NCBI GenBank assembly: GCA_004297765.1
Contig: SCTZ01000148.1
Location: 1-46,669 of the forward strand
DNA length: 46,669 bases
Direction: 5' to 3'
Source of the DNA: Chloroflexota bacterium
GTDB lineage: Bacteria > Chloroflexota > Dehalococcoidia > FW602-bin16
In this document: positions 34,429-43,518 of the stretch, in pieces
How positions within the stretch are numbered: position 1 is the stretch's first letter
How the letters are laid out: each line of letters begins with the position of its first letter
Made by a program: the position numbers and the translations under genes
The notes under the pieces: generated by a model
Databases searched by the model: none
Seen by the model: the letters and a program-made list of their open reading frames with translations, nothing else
Told to the model about the DNA's origin: nothing

Positions 34429-36384
34429 ATGAAGACCCCGCTTTGGCGACCTTCCGAAGAACGAATACAGCAAGCGAACATTACCCGCTTTATCGGTGTA
34501 GTCAACGAGAAATACGATCTTCGCATCCGCTCGTATGCTCAATTGTATGATTGGTCGGTGGAACATATCCCCGACTTCTGGGCTACCATTTGGGACTACG
34601 CCGGGATCAAAGCCTCGCGCCCCTACGACGTCGTGGTAGACGACCTCATAGAATTCCCAGGCACACGCTGGTTCCCCGGCGCCCGACTCAACTTCGCCGA
34701 GAATCTTCTGCGCTTCCGGGACGACCACACCGCCTTCGTCTTCCATGGAGAGACCCAGCGTTCCGTCCGCATCTCCTATCGCCAACTCTACGAGACGGTC
34801 GCCCGTCTTGCGGCAGCCCTCCGCCGCAGCGGCATCAAGCCTGGAGACCGGATTGTCGGCTACATGCCCAACATGATCGAGACAGCCGTAGCCATGCTAG
34901 CCACCACCGCCATCGGCGCCACATGGTCCTCCTGCGCTACCGACATCGGTCCCGAGGCCGCCCTCGATCGCCTGGGACAGGTCGAGCCCAAGGTCCTCTT
35001 CACCGTCGACGGCTACTTCTATAAGGGCAAGCCCTTCGACTCTCTGGCAAACGTGACCCAGATCGCCCGCGGCATCCCCTCGCTGGTCAAGACGGTAGTG
35101 GTCAGTTACGTTGGCGAGAGGCCCACGCTCGACGCCATCCCGCACGGCGTGCTCTACAACGATTTCCTATCCCATGGCGACAGCCCCGAGCTGGTCTTCG
35201 AGCAGTTGCCGTTCGATCATCCAATCTACATCATGTTCTCCTCCGGCACCACCGGCAAGCCCAAGTGCATGGTGCAGGGACAGGGCGTTCTGCTCAACCA
35301 CCTCAAAGAGCTGCTGCTGCACACCGACCTCAAGCGCGAAGATACCATCAGCTACATCACCACCTGCAGTTGGATGATGTGGAACTGGCTAATCAGTGCC
35401 CTGGGCGTGGGCGCCACCATTGTCCTGTACGACGGCAACCCCAACTATCCGGACGCGGGGACCATGTGGAAGCTCATCCAGGACGAAAAGATCAGCATCT
35501 TCGGTCTCAGCGCCAGCTACGTCAACTTCCTGCGCAGCGAGGGGATCAGACCCGGACGGGACTACGACCTTTCCGCGCTCAAAGCCATCTCTCAGACCGG
35601 CTCAGCCCTGTCGGACGAGGGCTTCGCCTACGTCTACCGCGAGATCAAGAGCGATCTGCACTTCAACTCCATCTCGGGCGGCACGGACATCAACGGCTGC
35701 TTCGCGGCCGGCAATCCGATCAGCCCGGTTTATGCCGGGGAGCTGCAAGGACCAGCCCTGGGCATGAAGGTGAAGGTCTACGATGAGAACGGGCAGCCGG
35801 TCCTGGATAGGCAGGGCGAGCTGGTCTGCGAGGCGCCTGCCCCGTCCATGCCGCTCTACTTCTGGAACGATCCGGGTGGGGAGCGTTATCACCATGCCTA
35901 CTTCGATGTCTATCCCCACGTCTGGCGGCATGGCGATGCCATCGTGCAGCACAGCGACACTGGCGGCATTACCTTCTACGGTCGCTCGGATTCCACGCTG
36001 AAGCCGTCCGGCGTGCGCATCGGACCGTCCGAGGTCTACAACCAGATCGAGAAGATCGGGGAGATTGCGGACAGCCTGGTGATCGGGCAGAACTGGCAGG
36101 GGGATCAACGCATCCTCCTCTTCGTGAAGATGGCCCCCGGTCAGGCGCTGACGGAAGAGCTGAAGAGCAAGATCAAGAAGACGCTGCGGGAGAACGCCTC
36201 GCCGCGCCACGTTCCCGCTCTCATCGTCGAGGTGCCGGAGATCCCCTACACGCTGAACATGAAGAAAGTAGAGAGCTCGGTGACCAACATCGTCAACGGA
36301 CGCCCGGTCACCAATCGAGACGCGCTAATGAACCCACAATCCCTGGACTACTACGAGAAGCTACTACCCGAGCTACAAAAGTAG
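34429..36384 (+). CDS. aacS: Acetoacetyl-CoA synthetase (acetoacetate-CoA ligase)
   Basis: A 651-residue ANL-superfamily ligase of the usual AacS length. N-terminal features TPLWRPSEERI, WFPGARLNFAENLL are characteristic of acetoacetate-CoA ligases. P-loop FSSGTTGKPKCMVQG is near residue 270, the hinge GRSDSTLKPSGVRIGPSEVY near 525 and the C-terminal lysine in IPYTLNMKKVE near 615. AGGAGG 6 nt before the ATG at 34429 sets the start. It forms acetoacetyl-CoA from acetoacetate, ATP and CoA. The gene follows BKACE by 22 bp and is co-transcribed from the promoter at 33295. The product can be split by the thiolases at 15.7-18.1 kb. Confidence 0.93.
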   Translation: MKTPLWRPSEERIQQANITRFIGVVNEKYDLRIRSYAQLYDWSVEHIPDFWATIWDYAGIKASRPYDVVVDDLIEFPGTRWFPGARLNFAENLLRFRDDHTAFVFHGETQRSVRISYRQLYETVARLAAALRRSGIKPGDRIVGYMPNMIETAVAMLATTAIGATWSSCATDIGPEAALDRLGQVEPKVLFTVDGYFYKGKPFDSLANVTQIARGIPSLVKTVVVSYVGERPTLDAIPHGVLYNDFLSHGDSPELVFEQLPFDHPIYIMFSSGTTGKPKCMVQGQGVLLNHLKELLLHTDLKREDTISYITTCSWMMWNWLISALGVGATIVLYDGNPNYPDAGTMWKLIQDEKISIFGLSASYVNFLRSEGIRPGRDYDLSALKAISQTGSALSDEGFAYVYREIKSDLHFNSISGGTDINGCFAAGNPISPVYAGELQGPALGMKVKVYDENGQPVLDRQGELVCEAPAPSMPLYFWNDPGGERYHHAYFDVYPHVWRHGDAIVQHSDTGGITFYGRSDSTLKPSGVRIGPSEVYNQIEKIGEIADSLVIGQNWQGDQRILLFVKMAPGQALTEELKSKIKKTLRENASPRHVPALIVEVPEIPYTLNMKKVESSVTNIVNGRPVTNRDALMNPQSLDYYEKLLPELQK

Positions 36385-36428
36385 GGACAAGATATGATAG
36401 CGTGGGTGATACGGCTCCCACGCCTGAT

Positions 36429-36665
36429 TGTCATTCCGAGGAGCGAGGCGTACGAACGGCCGTGATGGTCTGCTTAGCGTATGGTCTAGAACCAGGGAAC
36501 TTTGCGCTCCCAGGCAGCTACGAGGAATCCGCGCCCCTGCACTTCGGAGAGTCAAGGGGCGCGGATTCTTCGTCGCTGCGCCCAACTGGCAACAGGTCCT
36601 CTGCTCTCACAAGCGCCAATCTACCGCACGTCCGACCTGCTATTGCTCCGCTCCTCTGAATGACA
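36429..36665. repeat. Repeat-like block with CATTC..GAGGAGC inverted ends and an internal hairpin
   Basis: The 410-bp gap between convergent genes (36385-36794) holds no gene. The block starts TCATTCCGAGGAGC and ends GCTCCTCTGAATGACA, inverted copies apart from one or two bases. Inside, GAATCCGCGCCCCT (36525-36538) pairs exactly with 36555-36568. The same GAATCCGC and GAATGACA modules occur at 43519-43637. It may also act as a bidirectional 3' end for aacS and the decarboxylase-like gene. A small CCACGCGCGTGG palindrome is near 36774. Confidence 0.6.
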
Positions 36666-36794
36666 AACAGGCGCGGGAGCCACATAGCGAGCGTTGGATG
36701 ACCCCACCTCGGCAGCCGCAATGGCACCATGGCTCAGATTCGGTCATTTCAACAACTGCATGAAATAGTGCGACCACGCGCGTGGATTCGAGAC

Positions 36795-37553
36795 TCACCC
36801 TCTGCTCGTGGCAGGAACGGCCAGGTAATCCCTCACAACGCGCCCGACGGGAATGTCCATGTCGTACTTTGCGTAGGTTCCACCCAGCACCTTCTTGATC
36901 GGTAGAGCGCACCAACGATCGACGGTCGATTCTCCGCCAAAGCTCAAAGTCGCCCGCCCTGTCCAGTTGCTGTGGAAGCTCTGGGTAAAGCGCACCTCGA
37001 TCAACTGAGCGCAGTCCAAGGCCTCGCCATCCATCGGGCTTGGCATCACGCGCAGGTTGAACCCGGGCAGCGTTGGACCTGGCTCGGCCGGGGCCTCCGG
37101 CTGCACCACCACCGTGCAGAGGCGATTTCCGGCCGGCCGCTCCACAACACCCATTATTCCCATCCCGGTGTGTTCCATCCAGATCTTGCCCAGCTTCTTG
37201 GGGCATCCCCAGATCTCGCGACCGGCCGCCATGGCCAGATCGCTGTCCACTACCACGTGCGGAGTATACGCCGCGGGCTCGCCCTCGTTCGAGACCGCGA
37301 TGCAAATGTAGGACTCGTTGTAGGCTCCCAGAGTGCTGAAGCCGTAGTTGACGACGATGGCGAACGCGATGGCCGGCGAGGGTATCGTCAGCCCTTCCGG
37401 CACCATCTCGGCGGCTGCATCCTCATCCGTCTCGAAGATGGCGGTAATCGCCTGGACATCCCTGCAGTAGTACGGAGGTCTCGGGTACAATGGCGCGTCC
37501 ACAGGCTGGCAATAGCCGAGCTTGTCGGGTTTGAGACGACCTATCCGTTCCAT
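36795..37553 (-). CDS. Acetoacetate decarboxylase-like protein
   Basis: A 252-residue protein of the acetoacetate decarboxylase family. The Schiff-base lysine pair is present in GREIWGCPKKLGK (K119, K120), and E80 in GAYNES corresponds to the catalytic-site glutamate of the Clostridium enzyme. AAGGAGG 5 nt before the ATG at 37553 sets the start; the frame is open further upstream. Family members decarboxylate acetoacetate to acetone or act as aldolase/dehydratase-type enzymes. Placed after an acetone-carboxylase-alpha-like gene it could act on the same beta-keto acid pool, but the reaction and direction are uncertain. It is the last gene of the right-hand minus-strand run. Confidence 0.85.
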   Translation of the reverse strand: MERIGRLKPDKLGYCQPVDAPLYPRPPYYCRDVQAITAIFETDEDAAAEMVPEGLTIPSPAIAFAIVVNYGFSTLGAYNESYICIAVSNEGEPAAYTPHVVVDSDLAMAAGREIWGCPKKLGKIWMEHTGMGIMGVVERPAGNRLCTVVVQPEAPAEPGPTLPGFNLRVMPSPMDGEALDCAQLIEVRFTQSFHSNWTGRATLSFGGESTVDRWCALPIKKVLGGTYAKYDMDIPVGRVVRDYLAVPATSRG

Positions 37554-37621
37554 GGCAACCTCCTTGTGTATAGTGTGCATAGAATTGCACGTGCTCCCCT
37601 CCAGGCCAAACCAATTGTCTG

Positions 37622-39691
37622 CTAGGAAACCGCGACGGTCGCCTTGTGCGCGGCCGGAGCGAGGGGCACACCAGGCCACGGGCCGTAGTCAGGCAGGATC
37701 TCGTCCTTCGGCTTCTCTTGGGACCACTCGGCAAGGAACTCCTTGAAGGGTTTTCCTCGTCGCTTGCGATCCTCCAACTCCGCGGCCCGCAGCTCGGCCG
37801 TCCTGGCTTCGTCCACCGTGAACGTCTTCGGGTCGTAGGCCACCTTGTAGACCTGCTCCGCCGTCCAATCGGAGATGCACTCGTCCTCCAGATCCTTCAT
37901 GACCGCCTTGGGATCACGCTCGATGGCATCCCCGTAGCCCGGCCCACCCTGCGCCAGGCTGGCCATGATGTCGTCCTCTTCGAGAACAACCAGGCTAGAG
38001 GCAGTATGCCTGACGATGCGCTCGCCCTCCACGTTGTTGAAGAGCGACTCCATGTCGTAAGGGATCTTCTCCGGCGTCTCCCGGACGATCTGCTTGAGGT
38101 TGTTCTTCTTGACGTAGATCGTCACCTGTGGCGTTGGCATGTATCCGCCACAGAGACCACGCCCGAGGGGAAACTTGCAGAAGCCCGAGAGGCTCAGAGC
38201 ATACAGCATCGGGGTATCGTGTACCACCCAGGCCCCTCCGATGGCACGTCCGCCGCGGTACTTGCCGAAGCCATGCCCGTCCTTCCAGTAGCGGCTACGG
38301 AAGATCGGCACCACCGGGTACTGGGCCTCGAATAGCTCGCTGTCGATGAACTCGCCCACCGAGCACCAGATGAAGCCACCCACGTCATTGCCGTCTCCGT
38401 CGTGCTTGGCTCCCATGCCCACCCCGTTGGGCAACCCTTGATCCCAGCCCGCGTAGGAGATACCATACTTGTTCACGCCAGCGATGGGTAGGCAGTGACT
38501 GGTCCCCGGCCAGGTGGCAAGGACATTCTGACGCTGGTCAGGACTGCCCATCAGCATTTTCTCGAAGGCGTTGTGCAACGCCGAAGAGAACTGAGCGATG
38601 GTAGATACACCCAGACCGATGGCATCGTCGGGATCGGCATTGAGGACACAGCCCTCCGGAAAGATGTACTCGAAGGGCGCAAAGGCCCCGTTGGATTGCT
38701 TCAGATCCGAGAACAGGAACTGGTACAGGTAACAGGCCGTTTGCGCCACCATGCAGTGCGGCAGCGTATTGAAGTTGGCGAAGAGCACCCGCGGTCCGGT
38801 CCCGGTGAAGTCCACGATCACCCTGTCCCCGACTTTGTGCACGTTCACCGCGCACTTCACTAATCCGTAGCGGTCGTTGCCGACCCAATCCACAAAGGTT
38901 AGCTCGCGATAAGTCCCATCGTTGAGACTGGCGATGCGCGTGCGCGCGGCTTCGGCCGTCTCGTCGATCATCCGCCGCATGATCCCGATCACCAGCTCCA
39001 CGCCCTTCTTCTCGATGACCTCTTTCACCCGCCGCTCCAGGATATAGCAGCAGGCTGTACGGGCCTTGTTATCCAGCGTCTGCTGGCGGGGATCCCGCAC
39101 GAAGTTCTCCATCATCTCCACCAGGTCCTGCCGCAGGGTGTAGTTCTCCCCGATCTTTATCGGGCAGATCCGCATCCCCTCGTCATAGCGGCTCTCAGCC
39201 GAGGGCGGGAGTCCCCCTGGCTCCCGGGCGCCCGTATCGGTCTCGTGCGTGGCCGCGACCGCCCAGGCCACCAGCTCGTCCCCATGGAAGATGGGCATGT
39301 AGTTGATCATGTCGCAGTTGTGCATACCGCCGTACGACGCGTCGTTGGTGAAGAAGATGTCACCCGGCCTGATGCCGACCTGCGGGTTGTCCTTGAAGTA
39401 GCGCATGGCGTACTTGACGGCCAGCACGCCGTTGATCAGGTGCAGGTGGGTGCCGGTGACAGCCGTAGACAGGTCACCGTTGGCCGTGTATAGACCAACG
39501 GCCACGTCGCCAGCCTCGATCATGGGAGAGACACCCATCCGAACGAGGGCATCGCGGGCTTCCCAGCAGGCCACTTCTAGCTTGCGTCCGTACACCTCGT
39601 AGTCGATCAGTCCCAGATCCTGCATACATTGCATCTCACGCTCGCTGGCGGGCTCGGGCTTGTAGTGTCGCAACAGCTCTGGATCCCTCAC
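37622..39691 (-). CDS. Acetone-carboxylase-alpha-like HyuB-family protein (copy 1)
   Basis: A 689-residue HyuB-family protein of the acetone-carboxylase alpha type: GDLSTAVTGTHLHLINGVLA, GDIFFTNDASYGG, ATHETDTGAREPGG and RYDEGMRICPIKIGENYTLR. Metal-site residues H124, D127 and H149 have the same +3 and +25 spacing as the acetone carboxylase Mn ligands as I recall them. It starts with GTG at 39691 behind a G-rich site. A second copy lies at 43640-45715, about 88% identical by eye. No HyuA-type ATPase or gamma subunit is next to either copy, which is odd because the known enzymes need them. A partner could be elsewhere, for example 9.3-11.4 kb. Confidence 0.85.
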   Translation of the reverse strand: MRDPELLRHYKPEPASEREMQCMQDLGLIDYEVYGRKLEVACWEARDALVRMGVSPMIEAGDVAVGLYTANGDLSTAVTGTHLHLINGVLAVKYAMRYFKDNPQVGIRPGDIFFTNDASYGGMHNCDMINYMPIFHGDELVAWAVAATHETDTGAREPGGLPPSAESRYDEGMRICPIKIGENYTLRQDLVEMMENFVRDPRQQTLDNKARTACCYILERRVKEVIEKKGVELVIGIMRRMIDETAEAARTRIASLNDGTYRELTFVDWVGNDRYGLVKCAVNVHKVGDRVIVDFTGTGPRVLFANFNTLPHCMVAQTACYLYQFLFSDLKQSNGAFAPFEYIFPEGCVLNADPDDAIGLGVSTIAQFSSALHNAFEKMLMGSPDQRQNVLATWPGTSHCLPIAGVNKYGISYAGWDQGLPNGVGMGAKHDGDGNDVGGFIWCSVGEFIDSELFEAQYPVVPIFRSRYWKDGHGFGKYRGGRAIGGAWVVHDTPMLYALSLSGFCKFPLGRGLCGGYMPTPQVTIYVKKNNLKQIVRETPEKIPYDMESLFNNVEGERIVRHTASSLVVLEEDDIMASLAQGGPGYGDAIERDPKAVMKDLEDECISDWTAEQVYKVAYDPKTFTVDEARTAELRAAELEDRKRRGKPFKEFLAEWSQEKPKDEILPDYGPWPGVPLAPAAHKATVAVS

Positions 39692-39755
39692 GCCTATCTA
39701 CCCCCTCTTAAAGACAAGTTTGGGCAAAGCTTCGTGGGCCTGGAGGACTCAAGGT

Positions 39756-40745
39756 CTATTTGATTGCTCGCATGATCTCGTGCATGTTCTCGACTGGTGT
39801 GGCGTACGGTATCTCCCCACTCGTCGACAGGAAGAATCCACGCTTACTTCCGTGGCTGACTTGATCGACGATTGCCCGAGCCGCCAATTCCTTGGTGCCA
39901 TTGAGCACGCTCGGCGGGAGGGCCGCGCCAAAGCTCCGACCCTGCCGAGCCAACAGAGACAACGCATCCGGCACCGCGCCGTTGTCCAACATCACGGCAT
40001 CCGATTCCAGTTGACAGATCGTGCCGGGATTGAAGCCATGCACATTGCCGGGGAAGACCAGGAAAGCGGCATCATAGAATCGCACGATATTGGCTGCGGA
40101 GAGGTAGAACGGCGCCAGCTTGGGAAAGAGAGCAGGATCGATACGCTCCAGTTCCTCGTCGTGGACCAGGATCGCGTCCATCTTGAGGTCGCAATACAGG
40201 CGGCTTAGCATGGAGAGCACCTTTCCCGCGGCCTCCAGCACATCGTCGGCCGCCTTGTCCCCGTTCCTGAGCTCGTCCAGGAAAGTCTCGCCCCGTAGAT
40301 GCACCGCCAGACTCACCGGACCAGTTACCGTGCCGACCATGGCCACGTCTCGACCGGCCACCATCGAAATTCGCTTGACCGCCTCCAGGGCCACGGGCAA
40401 ACGCCCGCGCTTGTCAATGGCGTCCAGTTCCAGCTCCGGGATGGATTTCCCCTCGGCGAGGGGATGGCCAACTACGACAGGCAGTGAATCCTCCGATGGC
40501 CATTCGATAGCGCAACCGCATGCCTCCGCCTCTATCGACGGATCATATACGCCCACGATTGCATCGTAGCCAAAGAGCCGTTGGGATGCCTGGAGCGTAT
40601 TGGCAAGCCTGGTGGGGTTCGTCAGGAGGTCATGCACCGACACCTGTCCCAGCTTCGCGGCGAAGCTAGTCACGATCGGAATGAAGGGCGGGCGGCTCAA
40701 CTCCTTGCGCTGGAAGAGGGCGCGGACTAGCTGCTTGGATGTCAC
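39756..40745 (-). CDS. Uroporphyrinogen decarboxylase-superfamily protein (UroD/MtaA-like), function unknown
   Basis: A 329-residue UroD-fold protein, most like the corrinoid-linked methyltransferase branch (MtaA/MtbA) in length and layout: TVTGPVSLAVHLRGE, a CDLKMDAILVHDEELERIDPALFPKLAPFY region and a GAVPDALSLLARQG C-terminal part. The position that carries the zinc-binding H-x-C-G-N in MtaA-type methyltransferases reads FLVFPGN (228-234), so those ligands are missing. It is not a haem enzyme by context. It begins with GTG behind AAGGAGA and lies between copy 1 of the HyuB-like gene and an EamA transporter. Substrate unknown. Confidence 0.75.
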   Translation of the reverse strand: MTSKQLVRALFQRKELSRPPFIPIVTSFAAKLGQVSVHDLLTNPTRLANTLQASQRLFGYDAIVGVYDPSIEAEACGCAIEWPSEDSLPVVVGHPLAEGKSIPELELDAIDKRGRLPVALEAVKRISMVAGRDVAMVGTVTGPVSLAVHLRGETFLDELRNGDKAADDVLEAAGKVLSMLSRLYCDLKMDAILVHDEELERIDPALFPKLAPFYLSAANIVRFYDAAFLVFPGNVHGFNPGTICQLESDAVMLDNGAVPDALSLLARQGRSFGAALPPSVLNGTKELAARAIVDQVSHGSKRGFFLSTSGEIPYATPVENMHEIMRAIK

Positions 40746-40795
40746 GAGAGGTCTCCTTCCTACTCGATAATGAAAACGCTGATCCAGACTATCCT

Positions 40796-41719
40796 CTATT
40801 TTACGCGCGCAGCGCCTCTAGTGGTGAGATAGACGCCAAGCAGAACGACGCAGGCGCTGACGAGCACGTACAAAGTAAGGCGTTCGCCCAGCAGAATGGA
40901 TGCCCATACGAAAGTCGAGAGCGGAATCACGTTCGAGAAGATAGAGGCCGTCGTCGCGCTCACCCGGGCCATCGCGGCATACCACAGAACATAGTTCGCA
41001 ACTGTGCCCACGGCAGCCATGTACACGATGGCAAGAATTCCCGTCAGGCTCAGCCGATCCAGGCTCTGCCAACCAGGCTCCAATGGAGCCGTGAGCGCCA
41101 GCAAGATCACGCCCGCCGAGAAAGACCAGGCCATGGTAGCCGCCGGCGAGAAAGCGCCGACCATCCTCTTTCCTGTGATATTAAAGACGGCGAACGAGAG
41201 TACGGCGCCAATGACCAGCAGATCCCCCAGGTTGAACCGCATCCGCAGAAGGTTATCCAGCGAGCCCTGGGCCACTAGATAGACGACGCCGACGAACGAG
41301 ACAATAATGCCAATTGCCTGAGCTGGCGTGGCCCGATCGCGCAGCAGGGGAACAGAAAGAATAGCCACCGCCATGGGCGCGCTCGCAGTAATCAGCGAGG
41401 CGTTGGTCGCCGTCGTCATCTGCAGCGCAATGAACAGCAGGGCATTGAAGCCGAAGATCCCGGTCAGCCCCATGAACCACACGATAGGCAGACGGGAGGC
41501 CGACCTGCGATCCGGTAGTCCCTCCCGCACTAGCACCCAGGGCACGAGCATAGACACGGCCAGGCCAAACCGCAGCGCGGCGCCAGTGAGCGGCGTGAGC
41601 TCCCGACCGAGATACTTCGCCGCCACGTAGTTCCCACCCGCGAACAAGCACGAGAGGAACAGCATAACGTAGGCGCCATAAGGTCTGGTCTGACTCGCAG
41701 TCCCAGTTGTTGCTGCCAT
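40796..41719 (-). CDS. EamA/DMT-family transporter
   Basis: A 307-residue membrane protein with about ten hydrophobic segments in two EamA repeats: YVMLFLSCLFAGGNYVAAKYLGRELTPL (first) and LLVIGAVLSFAVFNITGKRMVGAFSP (second). The ATG at 41719 has AAAGGA 9 nt upstream and gives the usual family length; the frame is open to 41788. DMT transporters export or import metabolites such as amino acids, sugars or organic acids. It sits between the DUF2148 pair and the UroD-like gene and may move a substrate or product of that cassette. Confidence 0.88.
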   Translation of the reverse strand: MAATTGTASQTRPYGAYVMLFLSCLFAGGNYVAAKYLGRELTPLTGAALRFGLAVSMLVPWVLVREGLPDRRSASRLPIVWFMGLTGIFGFNALLFIALQMTTATNASLITASAPMAVAILSVPLLRDRATPAQAIGIIVSFVGVVYLVAQGSLDNLLRMRFNLGDLLVIGAVLSFAVFNITGKRMVGAFSPAATMAWSFSAGVILLALTAPLEPGWQSLDRLSLTGILAIVYMAAVGTVANYVLWYAAMARVSATTASIFSNVIPLSTFVWASILLGERLTLYVLVSACVVLLGVYLTTRGAARVK

Positions 41720-41797
41720 CGAGATCGATCCTTTCGGAGCAGTTTGTTCTACTCGGCCGATCTCGCCAGGACGGGAAACGGCCATCAATGCAGTATG

Positions 41798-42682
41798 CTA
41801 CTCGCTTCTCTCTCCTTTCGCAACAGCGACCTGCTCGACGCATAAGGTCCTTCTTTTCGCCTGTACTCTTGATTTGATCTCCTCGATGCGCTCTGTGACC
41901 TGCTGTTGGATCGCCTCGACCTCCGGCGCAATCTCCTCGTCCACGAGCTTGAGGATCTTCTTTTTCTGCTCCCAGTTCTCACCGTATTTGAACGGAGCGT
42001 TCTCCGCCCAGGGGGAGGTTGTCCATAGCTGGGGCAGGGCCCGCATGGCGTACTCGCGGTAGTCCTGCTCTGTGTAGCGGCCTCTTGAGGCCGCGCGGCT
42101 GAAGTAGATTTGGTCCCGGCATGGACCGACTATCAAGCCCACCGGACTGTTGCAATCCTCCAGGTATCCGATTCGCTTGGCCGCATCGCCAATGGAGCCC
42201 GTGATGCGGTTCTCGACGTTGTAGTGGCTGGCCGCCGCGCAGGCCCAACTGCAGGCGGCACCGAAGTCCAACTCTTTCCATATGCAGGAGGGACCAGCCT
42301 GGGACGCTCCATTGAGGTCCTTTCTTATCTGGGCGCTGTAGCGGTTGAGCTCGGCGCAGGTAGGCCAACCGCACGCTCCGCAGTTCCAGTTGAGCTCACT
42401 GCTCGTAATATTGTTGGAGCCTATCAGAAGAATGACCGGTGGAGTGCCACGCTCGTACTCGGGACGGAGAGTGATGGCCTCTCCATAGTACAGACCCTTC
42501 TCCAGTTGTCCCAGAGCCTCCGTCACTTCGATGATGGGCAGCACATCCTCATCCGTGAGCACCTGGATGGTTATGTTAGTTTTCTGGGTCATCTGGGGCG
42601 ATTTGAGCGCGGCCATGGCGCAAAGCCGAGCCACCTCGAGCAGACCGTCGTTGGCGATGCGAGCTCCGTCGTAAACTGCCAT
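41798..42682 (-). CDS. DUF2148 ferredoxin-domain protein (second of pair)
   Basis: A 294-residue protein of the DUF2148 type. It has a cysteine motif NCGACGWPTC (C101, C104, C109) and further cysteines C133, C144, C148, C177 and C188, enough for at least one iron-sulfur cluster. KSPQMTQKTNITIQVLTDED, NRITGSIGDAA also fit the family. The last 80 residues extend past the usual domain with an RYTEQDY region and a charged, probably coiled-coil tail (KKKILKLVDEEIAPEVEAIQ). The ATG at 42682 has AGGAGG 9 nt upstream and lies 1 nt after the preceding gene. The biochemical role of the family is not known to me; electron transfer is a guess. Confidence 0.78.
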   Translation of the reverse strand: MAVYDGARIANDGLLEVARLCAMAALKSPQMTQKTNITIQVLTDEDVLPIIEVTEALGQLEKGLYYGEAITLRPEYERGTPPVILLIGSNNITSSELNWNCGACGWPTCAELNRYSAQIRKDLNGASQAGPSCIWKELDFGAACSWACAAASHYNVENRITGSIGDAAKRIGYLEDCNSPVGLIVGPCRDQIYFSRAASRGRYTEQDYREYAMRALPQLWTTSPWAENAPFKYGENWEQKKKILKLVDEEIAPEVEAIQQQVTERIEEIKSRVQAKRRTLCVEQVAVAKGERSE

Positions 42683-42683
42683 C

Positions 42684-43478
42684 TTACTCTGCCTCCTGAT
42701 CGCCGTTACCGGCCTGCTTCTGATTGTCAGGATTCCAGCTTCGGTAGTCGTACCAGCGGATCTGTCGGACGATTGGATAGCTCTTGCGCAGAGCGTCCAC
42801 GGCCTTCCATTCGCTGATGAGATGGTAGCCCGGGGCCACGTCACTGTACGGGTTCTTAGAGCGGGCTGAAACTGGAATGCCCACAACCAGGTGAGAGTTT
42901 GGACAGTAGCCTAGCTTTAGCCCGGCCAGGCCCACACTCATCATCGGGCGGGCATCCACCAGAAGGCGATTTGCCATCCACAGGGCCGATCCTACCGCGT
43001 GGCCCAGGGTGTTGACCCAGCCAACGCACAGAGGCCCGTCTACCTGCGTCGTAGGTTTGCTTCCCGCCATATCGACCTTGCCCAGGCGGACCTTCCTGCG
43101 CGAATAGACCCAGCAGGAACCCTGGATACCACTACATCGCCCGCATCCGTTATCCCAGGGGTCACTGGCCGCCCGATAGCTGCCCAGAAAGACCACTGCA
43201 TCGGTCTGCTCCCGGATCATAACGGCCTCGTACTTGAAGGCGTTTTCCCAGAGGTCGTTCTTGGGATTAGCGTCAGAGAGCTCCTCCATCTTGCGGGCCA
43301 GCCTCGCCATCTCCTCCCGGCCGTATACAAGATGGGCCTCGGTCCCGGGAAAAGCGCCTGCCCCCGGAGCAGTCATGGCAGCGTTGAGAATCAACCTTGC
43401 GGCAATGCGAGCGTTGTCCTTGCGGACCTCGTCCTCGGGACTGAAAGGCGGCCATTCGTTGACGTAGTACTCCGGCAT
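42684..43478 (-). CDS. DUF2148 ferredoxin-domain protein (first of pair)
   Basis: A 264-residue relative of the next gene with cysteines C112, C115 and C122 (CGRCSGIQGSC), C151 and C192, and the DUF2148-like end CPNSHLVVGIPVSARSKNPYSD. The start is the ATG at 43478 with GGGAG 6 nt upstream; the open frame extends into repeat DNA to 43703. It is followed after 1 nt by the second DUF2148 gene, so the two are translationally coupled and probably form a heteromeric iron-sulfur protein. The function is unknown. Confidence 0.77.
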   Translation of the reverse strand: MPEYYVNEWPPFSPEDEVRKDNARIAARLILNAAMTAPGAGAFPGTEAHLVYGREEMARLARKMEELSDANPKNDLWENAFKYEAVMIREQTDAVVFLGSYRAASDPWDNGCGRCSGIQGSCWVYSRRKVRLGKVDMAGSKPTTQVDGPLCVGWVNTLGHAVGSALWMANRLLVDARPMMSVGLAGLKLGYCPNSHLVVGIPVSARSKNPYSDVAPGYHLISEWKAVDALRKSYPIVRQIRWYDYRSWNPDNQKQAGNGDQEAE

Positions 43479-43518
43479 TCTTCTCTCCCACGGTGCCATA
43501 CTTGCTAGTGGTACTTGG

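Noticed and set aside
42683..42886. N-terminal extension of the second DUF2148 gene
   Set aside because: It overlaps the first DUF2148 gene; the ATG at 42682 has AGGAGG and a 1-nt gap to the preceding stop codon.
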